From positions 57,550,001 to 57,614,000 of the forward strand of contig CM060989.1 of NCBI GenBank assembly GCA_030765065.1: a stretch of 64,000 nucleotides of DNA, in the 5' to 3' direction. The notes under the pieces are model-generated. The model ran no database searches. It was not told the origin of the DNA and saw only the letters and a program-made list of their open reading frames with translations. The position numbers were made by a program, and so were the translations under genes. Source of the stretch: Deroplatys truncata. Lineage: Eukaryota; Arthropoda; Insecta; Mantodea; Mantidae. This document shows, piece by piece, positions 12,865 through 23,975 of this stretch (position 1 is the stretch's first letter; each line of letters opens with the position of its first letter).

Positions 12865-13162
12865 GTAGCGAGTGACGTCATCATCCGAGAGCACGATTTT
12901 TCATAGTTTAGTTCCATCCCCGATCACTACTCACGCTGCGATCGCCTTCGTGTTTCCACCAATTTAACACTAGGGTTGCACTTCTTATACTTTGGTGTTC
13001 TGTGAAAGAAAGTGTACAACACAGAACAGCAAACTATTAGAAGTGCAACTCCCGTGTTAAACGTTGGAAACACGAGGGCGATCGCAGCGTGAGTAGTGAT
13101 CTGGGGTTGAACTAAACTATGAAAAATCGTGCTCTCGGATGATGACGTCACTCGTAGCTACT

Positions 13163-13428
13163 ACAGCTGTATTTTTCATACCTGCCTAGCTGTCTGCTCA
13201 GCTGATCATATGTTCCAATATTGTATCGCTACTGACGACGTACAAAGTTAATTACGTGAGCTTCAATAATCGTGATTGCACTTGGAGTTATTCATATTTC
13301 TTTTTAAAGGAGTCGATTAAAGCTCACATAAAATAACTTGTCACTGTCATCTGTAGCAATACAATATTAGAACACAATTATGATCAGTTGAACACTCACA
13401 GCTAGGCTAGTATGAAAAACACAACTGT
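13163..13428. mobile_element. Foldback MITE, mirror copy in the right palindrome arm
   Basis: Inverted copy of 12597-12864, with the same terminal and inner stems. Confidence 0.7.
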
Positions 13429-15344
13429 TTATTCCTGTGTAACTTATTAAATTATCCAATAATCGGCACATACATTGCTTTTTATATAATATTATTGGGG
13501 TTAATAGTGGTTGCTGAATGTTTCTATGTCATAATACATAATGGTCACATTTAAATTTTTGAGAGTGAATGAGATCCAGCACCTTGCAATAATTTCTTCT
13601 GCATGCTTCATAGTAAAATCTTTTGCACTTAAACTGCCTCCATGGTTTGTTTGAACTTCCAACCAACAGTAGGATGTGGAATTTGACAGGAAAATTGGAA
13701 GAATAACACAGGTTTGACACTTGTTATTTTATTCTACTCTAGATAGCGCAATACAATTTGACATGAATAACTTAATTCCATTTCCTACAAAGAAACTTCT
13801 GCACACATTATATGCAATAGTGTAGCTATTGTTTGTCATTCACTAAATTGCTATTAGCAGTGCAATAAATGTCATTAGCAAGTTTCACCACACCATTTAA
13901 CACTATTAATGTCATTGTCACTCTCTGTGCTCTGACTTGAAACACCATCACTGGACACAAATAGCCACAACTTAACTCCAACTTTCCATTGTGTATATCC
14001 TAGAATTAAATAGAACACACATGTTTAAACTACCCTTAAAAGTAGGTTTCTGAAAAGAGAAATTACTTACATTAAGGAAAAATTTGTGGTTACAAACACC
14101 TTGTATTACACACTATCCACTGTAAACCAGAGTTCTCTCTGATGTAAACAAAGCATATGCTTCCTCTTGTCTTCAAACTAAGCACTACGCTTATGCCAAT
14201 GTAAATAATTCCTTAAACGTATTGTGTCATGAAACATTGGAGTAGGAAAGGTATAGAACTACACATTTTATTGTGATTATCGTAAGAACTCATTGTGAAA
14301 GGTTATGGATATATAGTAACTGTTAAGAGATTACAAAATATGATTTTCTTAATTCTACCTGCTATTGCATTAACAATCAAAAAGTATCTTTTTGTTAATT
14401 ATCAACTGTATGGATGACTGCTATTCTCTTGCCTATATGAGAAATACAGCAATGAATTCTCAGCATTGCTATCTGAGTACCAAATAAACTCTTTGCATAA
14501 CACAGGAAATATGATAAGCAAACAGTCATTCATAATACGCTAGCACTCATATGCTCAGCTCAAGTCAAATCTTCGACTTTATCAGTTAGTGTTTGAGTTG
14601 CCATGACAAAGGAAGAAGTGCATAGTGTGAATAAGCTGTTTTAACACAAAACTGGGAAACCGTTAAAAAGTGGCAAAAAAGTTTGGTTGATAAAGTGCTA
14701 AATGAGAAGGAAACAACATTTTTTATTGTAAAACCACCACCACTTTGTGTTACTTGAACAAAATAAAATTCAGTATATGCAAAGGATCCATGGATCTTTT
14801 CATTGAAGGTTCAATGAATCAGATCTTTTGAAGGATCCTTCGAACTGTTATTTATAGTGAAATTTTAAATACTTTTCATTAAAAAAATTACTAACCTTCT
14901 GTGAATTCAGAAAACTAAGCTTATATATATAAATAAACAAACCTAATGCTAACCTTCCATAAATTCAGAAACCTAAGCTTATATAAAAAAAACCTAACCT
15001 CCCATAGTAACTTGGATGCAATGTGCTGTATATGAAAAGTGTTTAAAATACGTAGTGTGTTAAAATGTTCACTATAAATAACAGATCAAAGGATCATTCA
15101 GAAGATCCAATTCATTGAAGAGATTCATGAAACCTTCACTGAAAAGAGCCATGGGTTGTTTGCATATACACAATAGTGGATGAGTATATACAATCAGACA
15201 AAAAATTCAATGCCATGCCTGGGATTCAAACCAGCAATCTTTAACTTGCCATACCACTGCTCTGCCATCTAAGACTTTCTCTACTCACAGTAAGCTATTT
15301 TCATAAGTATTCTACAAATGATTCATCATATATCATGATCAACT

Positions 15345-16195
15345 TCATGTTTATCATGTGTGTTAACTTAAAAGGCTTCAATACATTTAAAAAATATTAA
15401 ATGCCCATTACTTCAAAACCTTTGATTTTTGCACAAAAACAACACGATCATTTAAATGCCTATACATTGCTTATAATATCCTGCAACTTAATTACTACTG
15501 CACAATGTATCTTTAAGGGAAGGATTTTGTATCATCAAAATTGCTACAAAGTTTAAATGGTAGAAAACAGACACGAAAGATTGGAACCACTTTGGAATTT
15601 CAAAGCCTCAGAACACATACTGAAGCCGCTAATTTCACTCAAAACAAACACTTCAGTTATTCTTGGAAACAAATGCTTTTGAGCATCTGTAATAACAGAT
15701 TACAAGGACATTAATTGTCAAAAAAGCTACCAGAATTTCTATTTTCATACACCATGCCCAGTTCAAAAAAGGACATAGTGGCAGTTAGATAAAAATGCCC
15801 AAAAGAGGGTGAATTACTAAAATATATGTGAATGATATCAAATATCTTTCTTCCTTCTGTATTAGAAAATTTCATTTGGGCACTGTCTTAAAAGAATTAT
15901 AGTATCATTGACATGCTATCCTTGACAGTTAGTGTGTCAGTCCACCAATAATCCTACATTTTTTAATTATACAAGAGTATCACTCGCATGATCTGCATCT
16001 ATGTGTTTGAATATTAGCACAGTAACATGCTAATTAATTTGCATTAAAGGTTGATTTTACCTTACCTACTTTTGGCTGTGATCTCCACCCATCAATTATG
16101 AAGTGCAAACACGAAAAATTAATCGTATATTCCACTGTCTGGATGACTCACAATATCTGAAAATTAAATCAGGACAATATAAAATTCAGCAACAC
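15345..16195. other. Extra segment present only in the right palindrome arm
   Basis: Arm homology stops near 15345 (TATCATGATCAAC) and resumes near 16195 (TTAACCTTTCATCTAGC). About 850 bp between has no mirror counterpart. No terminal repeats or coding region are recognised. It is either an insertion on the right or a deletion on the left. Confidence 0.6.
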
Positions 16196-17239
16196 TAAGA
16201 AGATCTTAAAAACTTAACCTTTCATCTAGCACTCTCATGCTGGAAACTTAATAACATACCTTCAGATTCTGTTACCAATCGGGACTCGAACCACAACACT
16301 GGAAGGAATGTAAATCGTAGGCGTATCCCCTCTGTCTGAACGGCTCAATGTATCTGAAAATTAATTCGTTATATAAAAATGTTGCAACATACAGTAACCT
16401 ATCAGTTTTCTACCTCATTCTACGAATATCACTGAAGTTAATAGAAAATACCAATATTACAACAAATATACATTCAATCAGAAATAGCGTAAATGTATGA
16501 TTACCGTCTCGGCTTTGTTCCTGATGAAAAAACTTCGGGCGAAAACTTCCAGCTATAAAAATCCAAGATGGTCCCTTTCGTCGTGCCTCTGCCATTTAGT
16601 TCGTTACGAACGTCCAAACTTGAAACAGCCAATCAGAAAATTCGCCTTTCCCGCAAAAGTACAACTAGTGACACACCGTGTCCATGTGGGGAGTTAGTGC
16701 CTGTGTTTCCACTTAGCCAATCCCACAATCACCCCTGTGGTGTACAAGATCTAACACCGCATAATACGAGATGAAACAGGTAAAGCATTTCTGATTATAC
16801 TAAAAAGCAAGGAAAAAGAAGCATCATTTTCGTACTGTAATTAGTTCACCGAATCCTCCTGTTGGTTAAAATTTTTCCTAGGTAGTTTGAGCTTCCAAAC
16901 CACGCTTGTTGTCATTAGATAATTATTTCGAGACCTTCCTTAACCTCAATTAAATTACCTACCGAAAACCTATTAGCACCTGTGGTATTACTGAAGACTC
17001 ACTGAAGAATCACTAGCGTGCTGCTTAAAATTAATTTAAATTCATGAGTGATAATTTTTGCTCCTACATTACATTGTCTTTTTTATTATTATTATTTCTA
17101 CTTTTATTCCATTGTGGAGCAAGAAAATATGCATTTGCCTACAATGGTGGATAAGTTGTTATAAGCATGAGCGTAATTTGGGACCCAGCTTTGGGGAGGA
17201 ACAAAGTTTGTAAATGAAAGCTACATAATGAAATGCAGT

Positions 17240-18052
17240 ACCTATAATGCAGCTGAGCCAAAAAACTACGAACCGGCTGCGCGGTATTTTTCCTGCACGC
17301 GTCCTAGGCGCTCGTTGCCGTCTGCCGTTATCATAGAAAGGCGCCAATGAAACTATACATTTTTAAAACTACTTTTAAAGGCTTTACTTACCAACTTTAT
17401 GAAAGGAGATTCTGAAACTGGCCACCGTTGTTGTCCTACATTTCTGGCAGGAAAATATCGATCACTCGCTGTAGTTCACATTGAGAAATGCTGGCAATTT
17501 CCTGGCGGATATTTTGTTTTAATTCTTCCAGGGTGTGTGGGTTTGTCGTGTACACTTTGTTTTAAGTTACCCCAGAGATAGAAATCGCAAGGGGTTAGGT
17601 CGGGGGACCGAGGGGGCCACAAACCTCTACTAATAATTCTGTCCTCAAACACACTTTCAATTTTTCTCATCGAAATATTGGCCGTATAAGCTGTTGCAGA
17701 GTCTTGTTGAAAAAAGGCAAAATCACGCTCCCTGGCTGTTAATTCTCTAAAAACAAGGGGGGGGGCAAAATTGTATTCACATATGTACAGGCTTCAACTG
17801 TTGACTCGGAAAAAATTGGCGAGTGATGGATAGTTTCCTAAAGAGGTGCCAAAAATGTATGGACAACGACGGTGGCCAGTTTCAGCTTCTCCTTTCATAA
17901 AGTTGGTAAGTAAAGCCTTTAAAAGCAGTTTTAAAAATGTTGTATGGTTTCATCCACGCCTTTCCAGGATAGCGGCAGACGGCAACGAGCGCCGAGGACG
18001 CGACAGGAAAAACACCTCGCAGACGGTTCGTAGTTTTTTGGCTCTGCCTGTA
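17240..18052. mobile_element. DUF4817-type Tc1/mariner-like derivative, foldback (copy 1)
   Basis: Both ends carry the inverted GAGCCAAAAAACTACGAACC motif followed by about 250 bp of inverted sequence. Minus-strand reading from about 17820 to 17400 gives the C-terminal half of a transposase: QQDSATA, then IESVFEDRIISRGLWPPRSP and DLTPCDFYLWGNLKQ. This looks like D2 and D3 of a DDE/D triad, shared with insect transposases that carry an N-terminal DUF4817 helix-turn-helix. At about 17820 it switches to the plus strand and re-reads the extreme C-terminus (KMYGQRRWPVSASPFIKLV) into the right terminus. Both ends therefore derive from the same (3') end of an autonomous element. It is non-functional. 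Confidence 0.75.
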
Positions 18053-18059
18053 GTAGACT

Positions 18060-18575
18060 ATGGTACAAGGGGTAGGATGTTATTACCCGAGGGTACACCT
18101 CGCCACTGCGACCTATTAGTTCTAATTCAGCTACATCCCCTGGGGCAAGGAATGAAGCCGCAGGAGGTAGCAGGTCAGCAGGCAGACGGGCTCACAGAGA
18201 CGCACGGATGTCCCTATCATTTCCAGTACGAAACACCCGCTCTCGCCAGCAGACGCGAAGCGGCGCACTGTCCTGGCGTTGGCGGGGAGAAATCTTTCCA
18301 AAGCGCATCAACCATGACATCTGTCCATAACCAGACGCACTATGGAACCCGGAGACATTGCCTGAAAGATGAAAGGAAGAAAGCTGAAATAACGGAGAGG
18401 AGAAATCGTGGTAGAATACATCATCCCAGCATTCGCCTTGGCGACCAGAGGAAAATCACGAAAAGTCACTTGGTCAGATTGGGCGGCCACAGGGAATCGA
18501 ACCTGGCACCTCCCGAATGCGGGCTACAACCTTGCCGCATGAGCCATTCCACTCGGTGATTCAAGGGATAAAAGT
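18060..18575 (-). repeat. tRNA-derived SINE (family d), minus strand
   Basis: Read on the minus strand it begins near 18560 with GTGGAATGGCTCATGCGGCA, has a box-B-like GGTTCGATTCCC and GTGGCCGCCCAATCTGACCA, and runs into GATTTTCCTCTGGTCGCCAA. A diverged relative lies at 59980-60245. The far portion (18060-18300) is less certain. It fills the gap between two DUF4817 derivatives. Confidence 0.6.
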
Positions 18576-18583
18576 AAGGTTTT

Positions 18584-19628
18584 ACAGAGTTAGCCAAAAG
18601 ACTCCGAACCGCCTGCGCGATGTTTTTCCTGCCCGCGTCCTTGACGTTGCCGTCTGCCGCCATTATAGAAAAGCGCGGAAGAACCATACAACATTTTTAA
18701 AACTACTTTTAAAGGCTTTACTTACCAACTTTACGAAAGGAGATGCTGAAACTGGCCACCGTCGTTGTCATATATTTTTGGCACCTCTTTAGGAAACTAT
18801 CCATCACTCGCCCTAGTTCACGCTGAGAAATTTCCTGGCGGATATTTTGTTTTAATTCTTCCAGGGTGTGTGGGTTTGTCTTATACACTTTATGTTTTAA
18901 GTTATTCCGGAGGGGTATTTTATGAACAATATTACCGGCTGCGCGGTGTTTTTCCACTGACCATGTGGAAATATGATAAAAACATAACGCACTGCTGCTA
19001 TAAACAAAGCCACGCTGTTGTGGTTTTGCTCTGCAGTGTGAAGTGCGGTTTCGAGTTGACGGTGATGTGATGTAGTTCAGTTATTACGAGTTATTTATTA
19101 TTTTGTCCTGTACTTAGTCACAAAGTATTTTATGGCTCAGCATATGTTTTCTACGGCACAGCGTGTATTTATTTATGATTCGTATGTGTTAACTCGGTCG
19201 GCTCGCCATGTGAAAGTACGATTTGCAGAAAGATTTCCAGGTGTAAAAGTTCCAAGCCGTACAACAATCCATACACTTTACAGTAAATTTCAGGCCACAG
19301 GAAGTGTTCAGGCTAAGAAATCTAAAAGACGGCGTTCGGTTCTTACCGAAGAAACATTAAACATCGGTCATCGTTTGGAAAATTCCTCCCAAAAATTCCA
19401 TGATGGACAGTTTCCTGGAGAGGTGCCAAAAATGTATGGGCAACGAAGTTGGCCAGTTTCAGCATTTCCTTTCATAAAGTTGGTAAGTAAAGCCTTTAAA
19501 AGTAGTTTTAAAAATGTATGGTTTCATCCGCGCCTTTCTATGATAGCGGCAGAAGGCAACGAGAGCCGAGAACGCGGACAGGGAGAACACCGCGCAGGCG
19601 GTTCGGAGTCTTTTGGCTCACCCTGTAT
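18584..19628. mobile_element. DUF4817-type derivative, head-to-head fusion (copy 2)
   Basis: Terminal motif AGCCAAAAGACTCCGAACC at left and its complement at right. From the left the minus strand reads a transposase C-terminus up to about 18935, where an internal terminus motif, CCGGCTGCGCGGTGTTTTTC, appears; then comes a 5' leader and, from 19132 on the plus strand, the N-terminal domain: MAQHMFSTAQRVFIYDSYVL, VRFAERFPGVKVPSRTTIH, KKSKRRRSVLTEETL. This is the DUF4817-type helix-turn-helix. The frame then jumps to the C-terminal tail. The catalytic core is missing. Confidence 0.78.
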
Positions 19629-19899
19629 TTGGCGAAACGAAGGCCTTAGGCCGAGGCCCAGTTTCGCAATCCTACGAGCAAAATAAAACCACTTTTAACA
19701 CCCGTGGCATATACTATTTTCTAAACAGCACTCGAATTTGTAAAATATCAATTATATTATATTGATTTCTGAAACTATAGAGATCATGTTTAGAAAGCGG
19801 TTCTTGAAACAAGAGAAATGACGTTAAAATCCAGATCAACTCTGCAGCAAGATGTCAGATGTTTTGTTAATTCACTAAGCAATCATTTTCAGTAAAATT

Positions 19900-21201
19900 C
19901 AGTGGCGTAGCCTGACACTGTGTTCTGGGTATACTAGATTTTAAAAATTGAATTTAGAATTTTTTAAATGATGCAAAAATGCCCATACATTAGTGTTTCA
20001 TGAAATAGTGTGAATTGTCCATATCGATTCGATTATTATTAGTTTTTGTTGTTTTAGTAGTTATTAGCATCACTGAAATTGCTGAAATTGACTGAACATA
20101 CGTTTTAAACTAAACTGGATTATAAAATATAGTGTTAGGTTTAACTTTACAAAATGCTTACAAACCTTTGTATGAAAACAATGTTAAGTACTCACTTAGA
20201 TTTTCCTTGTATGTAAGCTCCAGTCGGCGATTTTTCTTCTCCGCGAAGATGTCAATCACACGCTCTTTAAAAGTATGGTCACCACACATTTCACTTAACT
20301 GTTTTTCAATTGCTAATGTCTCTGAACATGAGAGTCCTTGGTTTGTCATAGAGTTCCTCAAATAAGTTTTAATTCTTTTAAGCGTGCTCATACTACATTC
20401 ACTGCTGGCTGTAGTGACAGACAATGTTAACACCAGTTGCAATAATTTAGCGGTCTCTGTGTAGACCTTATCCAAATTATTGTTCACCAAGCAACTTTAA
20501 TCTAATAATTCTAAAAAGCTGCCTTTGTTGCCGAGTTTTTAATAAGTAATCCACTAAATCAGTAGAATTGACCATATTTCTAAAATCATAAATAAAACGC
20601 GCACAATGAAAACAATACACAGGTGTACATAAAATTAACATTTTATACACTGCACAGCTGCACGCACATAATGCTGGTTCACCAATAACTGGGGAATAAA
20701 ATGTTTGTTACACTGCCTTGCCCTATTCTTGTCTCTAACCCCTATTGTCCTGTTTCCGGACCTTGGAGAGAGCAGGTACACAGAGACTAAACACCACATT
20801 AAACGTGTAAGTCTCTTCTGCTGCCTTTGTGCCCTTAATGCACAACAAAATATAGGCATGTCTTCCTACAACGAGAGGTCGAAATTTAGTGGGAAAAGCT
20901 ATATAAGTCCACTCTTGATGAGACTTGCACTCGCTCAGCCATCCCAGTCTCTACTCGACTTTGCTGCAGCATCATGAGATTTCGAAGTTGCCTAAGTACG
21001 CAACGCTACAACCCAACACGAAGTAACAGTAAGGGTTGGGGCATTGGAGTAAGCAGTGGAGAAGGTGGTTGTATTAATTAGTTTTTCATCACTTGTTTGA
21101 TGCTGTCTTTATTTATATGCTTAAACATTTACCTATTTCCTTGGCAATTTATTTAGGCAGACTCAGTCTCAAAGTCTACCTACCCTTACACTACGCCACT
21201 G
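19900..21201 (-). mobile_element. hAT transposon remnant, 1302 bp
   Basis: The ends are CAGTGGCGTAG (19900-19910) and its complement (21191-21201), a classic hAT terminus. They are flanked by an 8-bp duplication, GTAAAATT (19892-19899) against GTGAAATT (21202-21209), with one mismatch. The paralogue at about 5236 shows the site without insert. It contains the transposase C-terminus listed separately. It is internally deleted: about 1.3 kb cannot hold a full hAT transposase. Confidence 0.82.
20158..20490 (-). pseudogene. hAT transposase C-terminal dimerisation region
   Basis: Minus-strand frame with LLQLVLTLSVTTASSECSMS, then TLKRIKTYLRNSM and CSETLAIEKQLSE. This is the hAT C-terminal dimerisation motif as seen in zinc-finger MYM-type-1-like transposases, where the segment normally reads close to T-x-A-x-x-E-R-S-F-S. 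A preceding fragment (TDLVDYLLKTRQQ, about 20500-20565) is in another frame, so the gene is broken. No catalytic DDE core is present. Confidence 0.75.
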
Positions 21202-21699
21202 GTGAAATTATTTTCAACATTCTTTGCCTTATACCATGCAATGAAGTGATTGAATGCTATATCATATTGCTTTCTGTATTATTTTGGGTAAGTACTTCTA
21301 GTTTTCTGCTGCTTCTGTAATTCACTTGGCTCTTCCATTTCAGTTTCTTCTGAATTCATAATTTCCGCCATTTAATCTTTAAGAATGTTTAAGATCAAAG
21401 AAACCACAAGGCTGCCAATATAACGTATAGGTTAACTCTACAACAAGTTGCGATAAATTGGAGTATGCCAATTTGTATTTTGAACAGATAAGGAGACTGC
21501 CATGAGAAATTAATCATGTAATAAGACATAATGAAAAGTAAAACTTAATCAAACCAAGTTGAGCTATTAAACATGTGCAAATACAACGGTAATTGCAACT
21601 TGTACAATTTGTGCAACTGTTTCATTGTGACCAACTTTAGTTTCAAATCCAAATTTCTTAAATTTGTTTTAATATTTAGTCTACAAGTTACTGTTACCA

Positions 21700-21836
21700 C
21701 CTACCTAGTAGGTAGAGAAGGTACTGCATTCTACAAAAAAATTTGATACCGAGATTTTACCAGAAATATCTGTTTTTGAGTTCTTCTGAATAAAAACAAA
21801 AAGCATTTTTAGAAAAAGGTGTGTGTGTGTCTGTCA
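21700..21836 (-). repeat. Old diverged CA-element half, split by a younger copy
   Basis: Minus-oriented right end (GTAGGTAGAGAAGGTACTGC onward) that stops at its GTGTGTGTGTCTGTCAG tract, where the younger copy at 21839-22739 begins. Confidence 0.65.
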
Positions 21837-21838
21837 GT

Positions 21839-22739
21839 TTTTTTACTTTCTCTACTACATATAGTAAGTAGGGGAAGTATTGTATTCCACCCAAAAATTC
21901 GATACTGAGATTTCACCGGAAATACATGTTTTGAGATCCCCTGAATCCAAAAAAAGCATTTTTGGAAACATGTCCGTGTGTGTGTCTGTCTGTCTGTGCA
22001 CAGCATAACTCAGAAACGAACAGTCGGATAAACACCAAACTTGGTATTTAGGTTCAGTATCTTCCAGAGATGCGACACGAAGGTTTTCAAGAAAATCCCC
22101 CCACCCCAGATTACCCTTTACATGGAACATTTTTCGAAAATTTTAATTTTCTCAAAAATGGCTCTAACAATTTTGATTAAAATATCATATGTTTAAGATA
22201 TTTTTATGACAAATAAAATGTATATCTTGAATTTTCTGGGAATGTCTCCAAAAGTATTCTTCATTGTGAACGACTTTTGCATAACTGGTAAACCATAAGA
22301 GATAGACAGAATTTTACTACACAAAAAATGTAGATCACGTTAAAATACACAATTTATGTCATATACATTTTTTTTGTTGAGTGAACCATTTTCGAGATAT
22401 TGCTTGTTATTCCCTTAAATTTTTCAATACTTATTTTCTCAAATGGGAACTCATTATTCATTTTTTTGTCTTGGATATGCAAAGAGTATTAATCTGTGGC
22501 AAAGGGAATAGTGCTGCACCTAGCAACCAGCTATTAAGAGATATGTATATGCTTAAAGGCTACTGTATTTCTATATTGCCCTTGTAAATATATATTCCCC
22601 TTAAATTTACAAGAAAATTAGCAATAAGATAGAGTCTGCAAATGTTTATCTCGATTAACATGAAGTAGATGGAGAATAAGCGTTTGTAAAAATAGTTTGT
22701 ACAAGAGTAGAGAAAGTCATGTGAGTGTAACACATCAGA
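21839..22739 (-). repeat. CA-element, complete, minus orientation
   Basis: About 901 bp from ACTTTCTCTACTACATATAG to the left end AACACATCAGA. The short (GT)n tract lies at about 21975-21998. Close to the array consensus. Confidence 0.87.
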
Positions 22740-23230
22740 TTTTTTTTGTTTCTTTCTTTATTTATTGGTATAACTGCATTCCCCATTACATGCATTACAG
22801 TACATATTTTCATCTTGAATTACAATTATACGTGGTTATTTTACAAATTCAATTTTAGATGGCTAAGATGCTTGCTTCCTAATGTATTTATGCCAGGTAT
22901 ACATTTTCTGAGTTTCTTATGAGCCTAATCTTTGCAGGTTGTTTGCTCTTGTTAACTGGTGATTGTACATATAACACATATTTTATCTTGTTATTGCTTA
23001 AATTGATTGATACCTCCTAATATATTATCATTGCAAAATAGTGTCTGAATATATTTACAAAATGCTTCTTATTGGTATATCCTATTCTATTATTTTTACA
23101 AATTAATTGAATGTATATACTTACAAAATGCTTTCAGGTGTTGTGTAATAAGCTTTTAGTTAGTGGCGGACCTTGTTTCTCCTTTTTTATGTAACTCTAC
23201 TATCAATAAGGATCTTTGCTATTATGTGTT
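22740..23230. other. Intergenic AT-rich sequence
   Basis: No gene or repeat end is recognised. Confidence 0.4.
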
Positions 23231-23975
23231 CTTACTTTCGAAGATTAAGGGATTAACTGTTTGTCAGTCAGTCTGTGTGTCTGTGAACAGCTTAACTCAA
23301 AAACAAAAAGTCCGATAAATACCAGACTGGGTATTTAAGTTCAGTACCTTCCAAAGATGTGACACAAAGATTTTCAAGAAGTCCCCCCCACCACATACTA
23401 CACTTTACATGAAGCATTTTTCAAAATATTTGATTTTCTAAAAAATGGCCCAATGATTTTGATTAAAATACCATATATTAAAGGTATTTAGATTACAAAT
23501 AAAGTCATATCTTGAATTTTCTGGGAATAACCTGTGAAGTCCAGTTCATTTGGAAGAAATTTTGTATAATCCTGTATAATGGTAAACATTAAGTGATAGA
23601 CAAAAACGTACTACACAAAAAATGTAGATCTCTTTAAAACACACAAGTTATTTAAAATAAGTTTTTTTGTGACATAAGCCATTTCTGAGATATCCATTAT
23701 TAAAGGTTCATATTGTTCCTTTCTTGGTTATTCTAAGTTCTGTCAACATTCAATTGTTTCTCGTGATTCCATGGACAGAGTATGTAATTTTAAAGCCAGC
23801 ATATAGCGTCCCGTTCTTAAACATTTGATTATCGCTGTACTCTTTATATCTATAACAAAATGTGTAATGCAGCTATTTCTGCAAAGGTTTATTTGGGTTA
23901 AAATGTAGTAAGCTTTCATAAGAGTAGTTTGTATACCCACTAATAAAGATAGATGGTAGAGAAAGTCATGTGAAT
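23231..23975 (-). repeat. CA-element, old diverged copy, minus
   Basis: Recognisable from GTCTGTGTGTCTGTGAACAG, a degraded GGTTTACC-type stretch, the terminus AGAGAAAGTCATGTGAATG and overall colinearity with young copies. It carries many substitutions and indels. Confidence 0.7.

Larger units (their letters stand above)
10048..16740. repeat. Giant imperfect palindrome, about 6.7 kb, centre near 13012
   Basis: The left arm (10048 to about 13004) and right arm (13020 to about 16740) are inverted copies. Examples: GGCACTAACTCCCCACATGG at 10088 and its complement at about 16682-16701; TCTGAAGGTATGTTATTAAG at 10551 and its complement near 16252; the SINE piece at 10690 mirrored at 15270. The innermost stem is TGTTCTGTG (12996-13004) against CACAGAACA (13020-13028). 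The right arm carries about 850 bp not present at left (about 15345-16195). The left arm has a GGT expansion. Many scattered substitutions and small indels separate the arms. No transposase or host gene is seen in either arm. Confidence 0.88.
19722..21660 (+). repeat. Old unnamed repeat, copy 2 (interrupted by a hAT element)
   Basis: Paralogue of 5052-6378 in the segments 19722-19899 and 21210-21650. It supplies the empty site for the 5532-6264 MITE; in turn copy 1 supplies the empty site for the hAT insertion here. Confidence 0.7.

Noticed and set aside
10048-16740. Palindrome as a pure sequencing artefact (hairpin read)
   Set aside because: The arms differ by many substitutions, a GGT expansion and an 850-bp indel, which a fold-back read would not produce; assembly confirmation is still worth having.
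17846-18559. A 237-codon open frame
   Set aside because: It runs from a DUF4817 transposase tail straight into an antisense SINE; the join is fortuitous.
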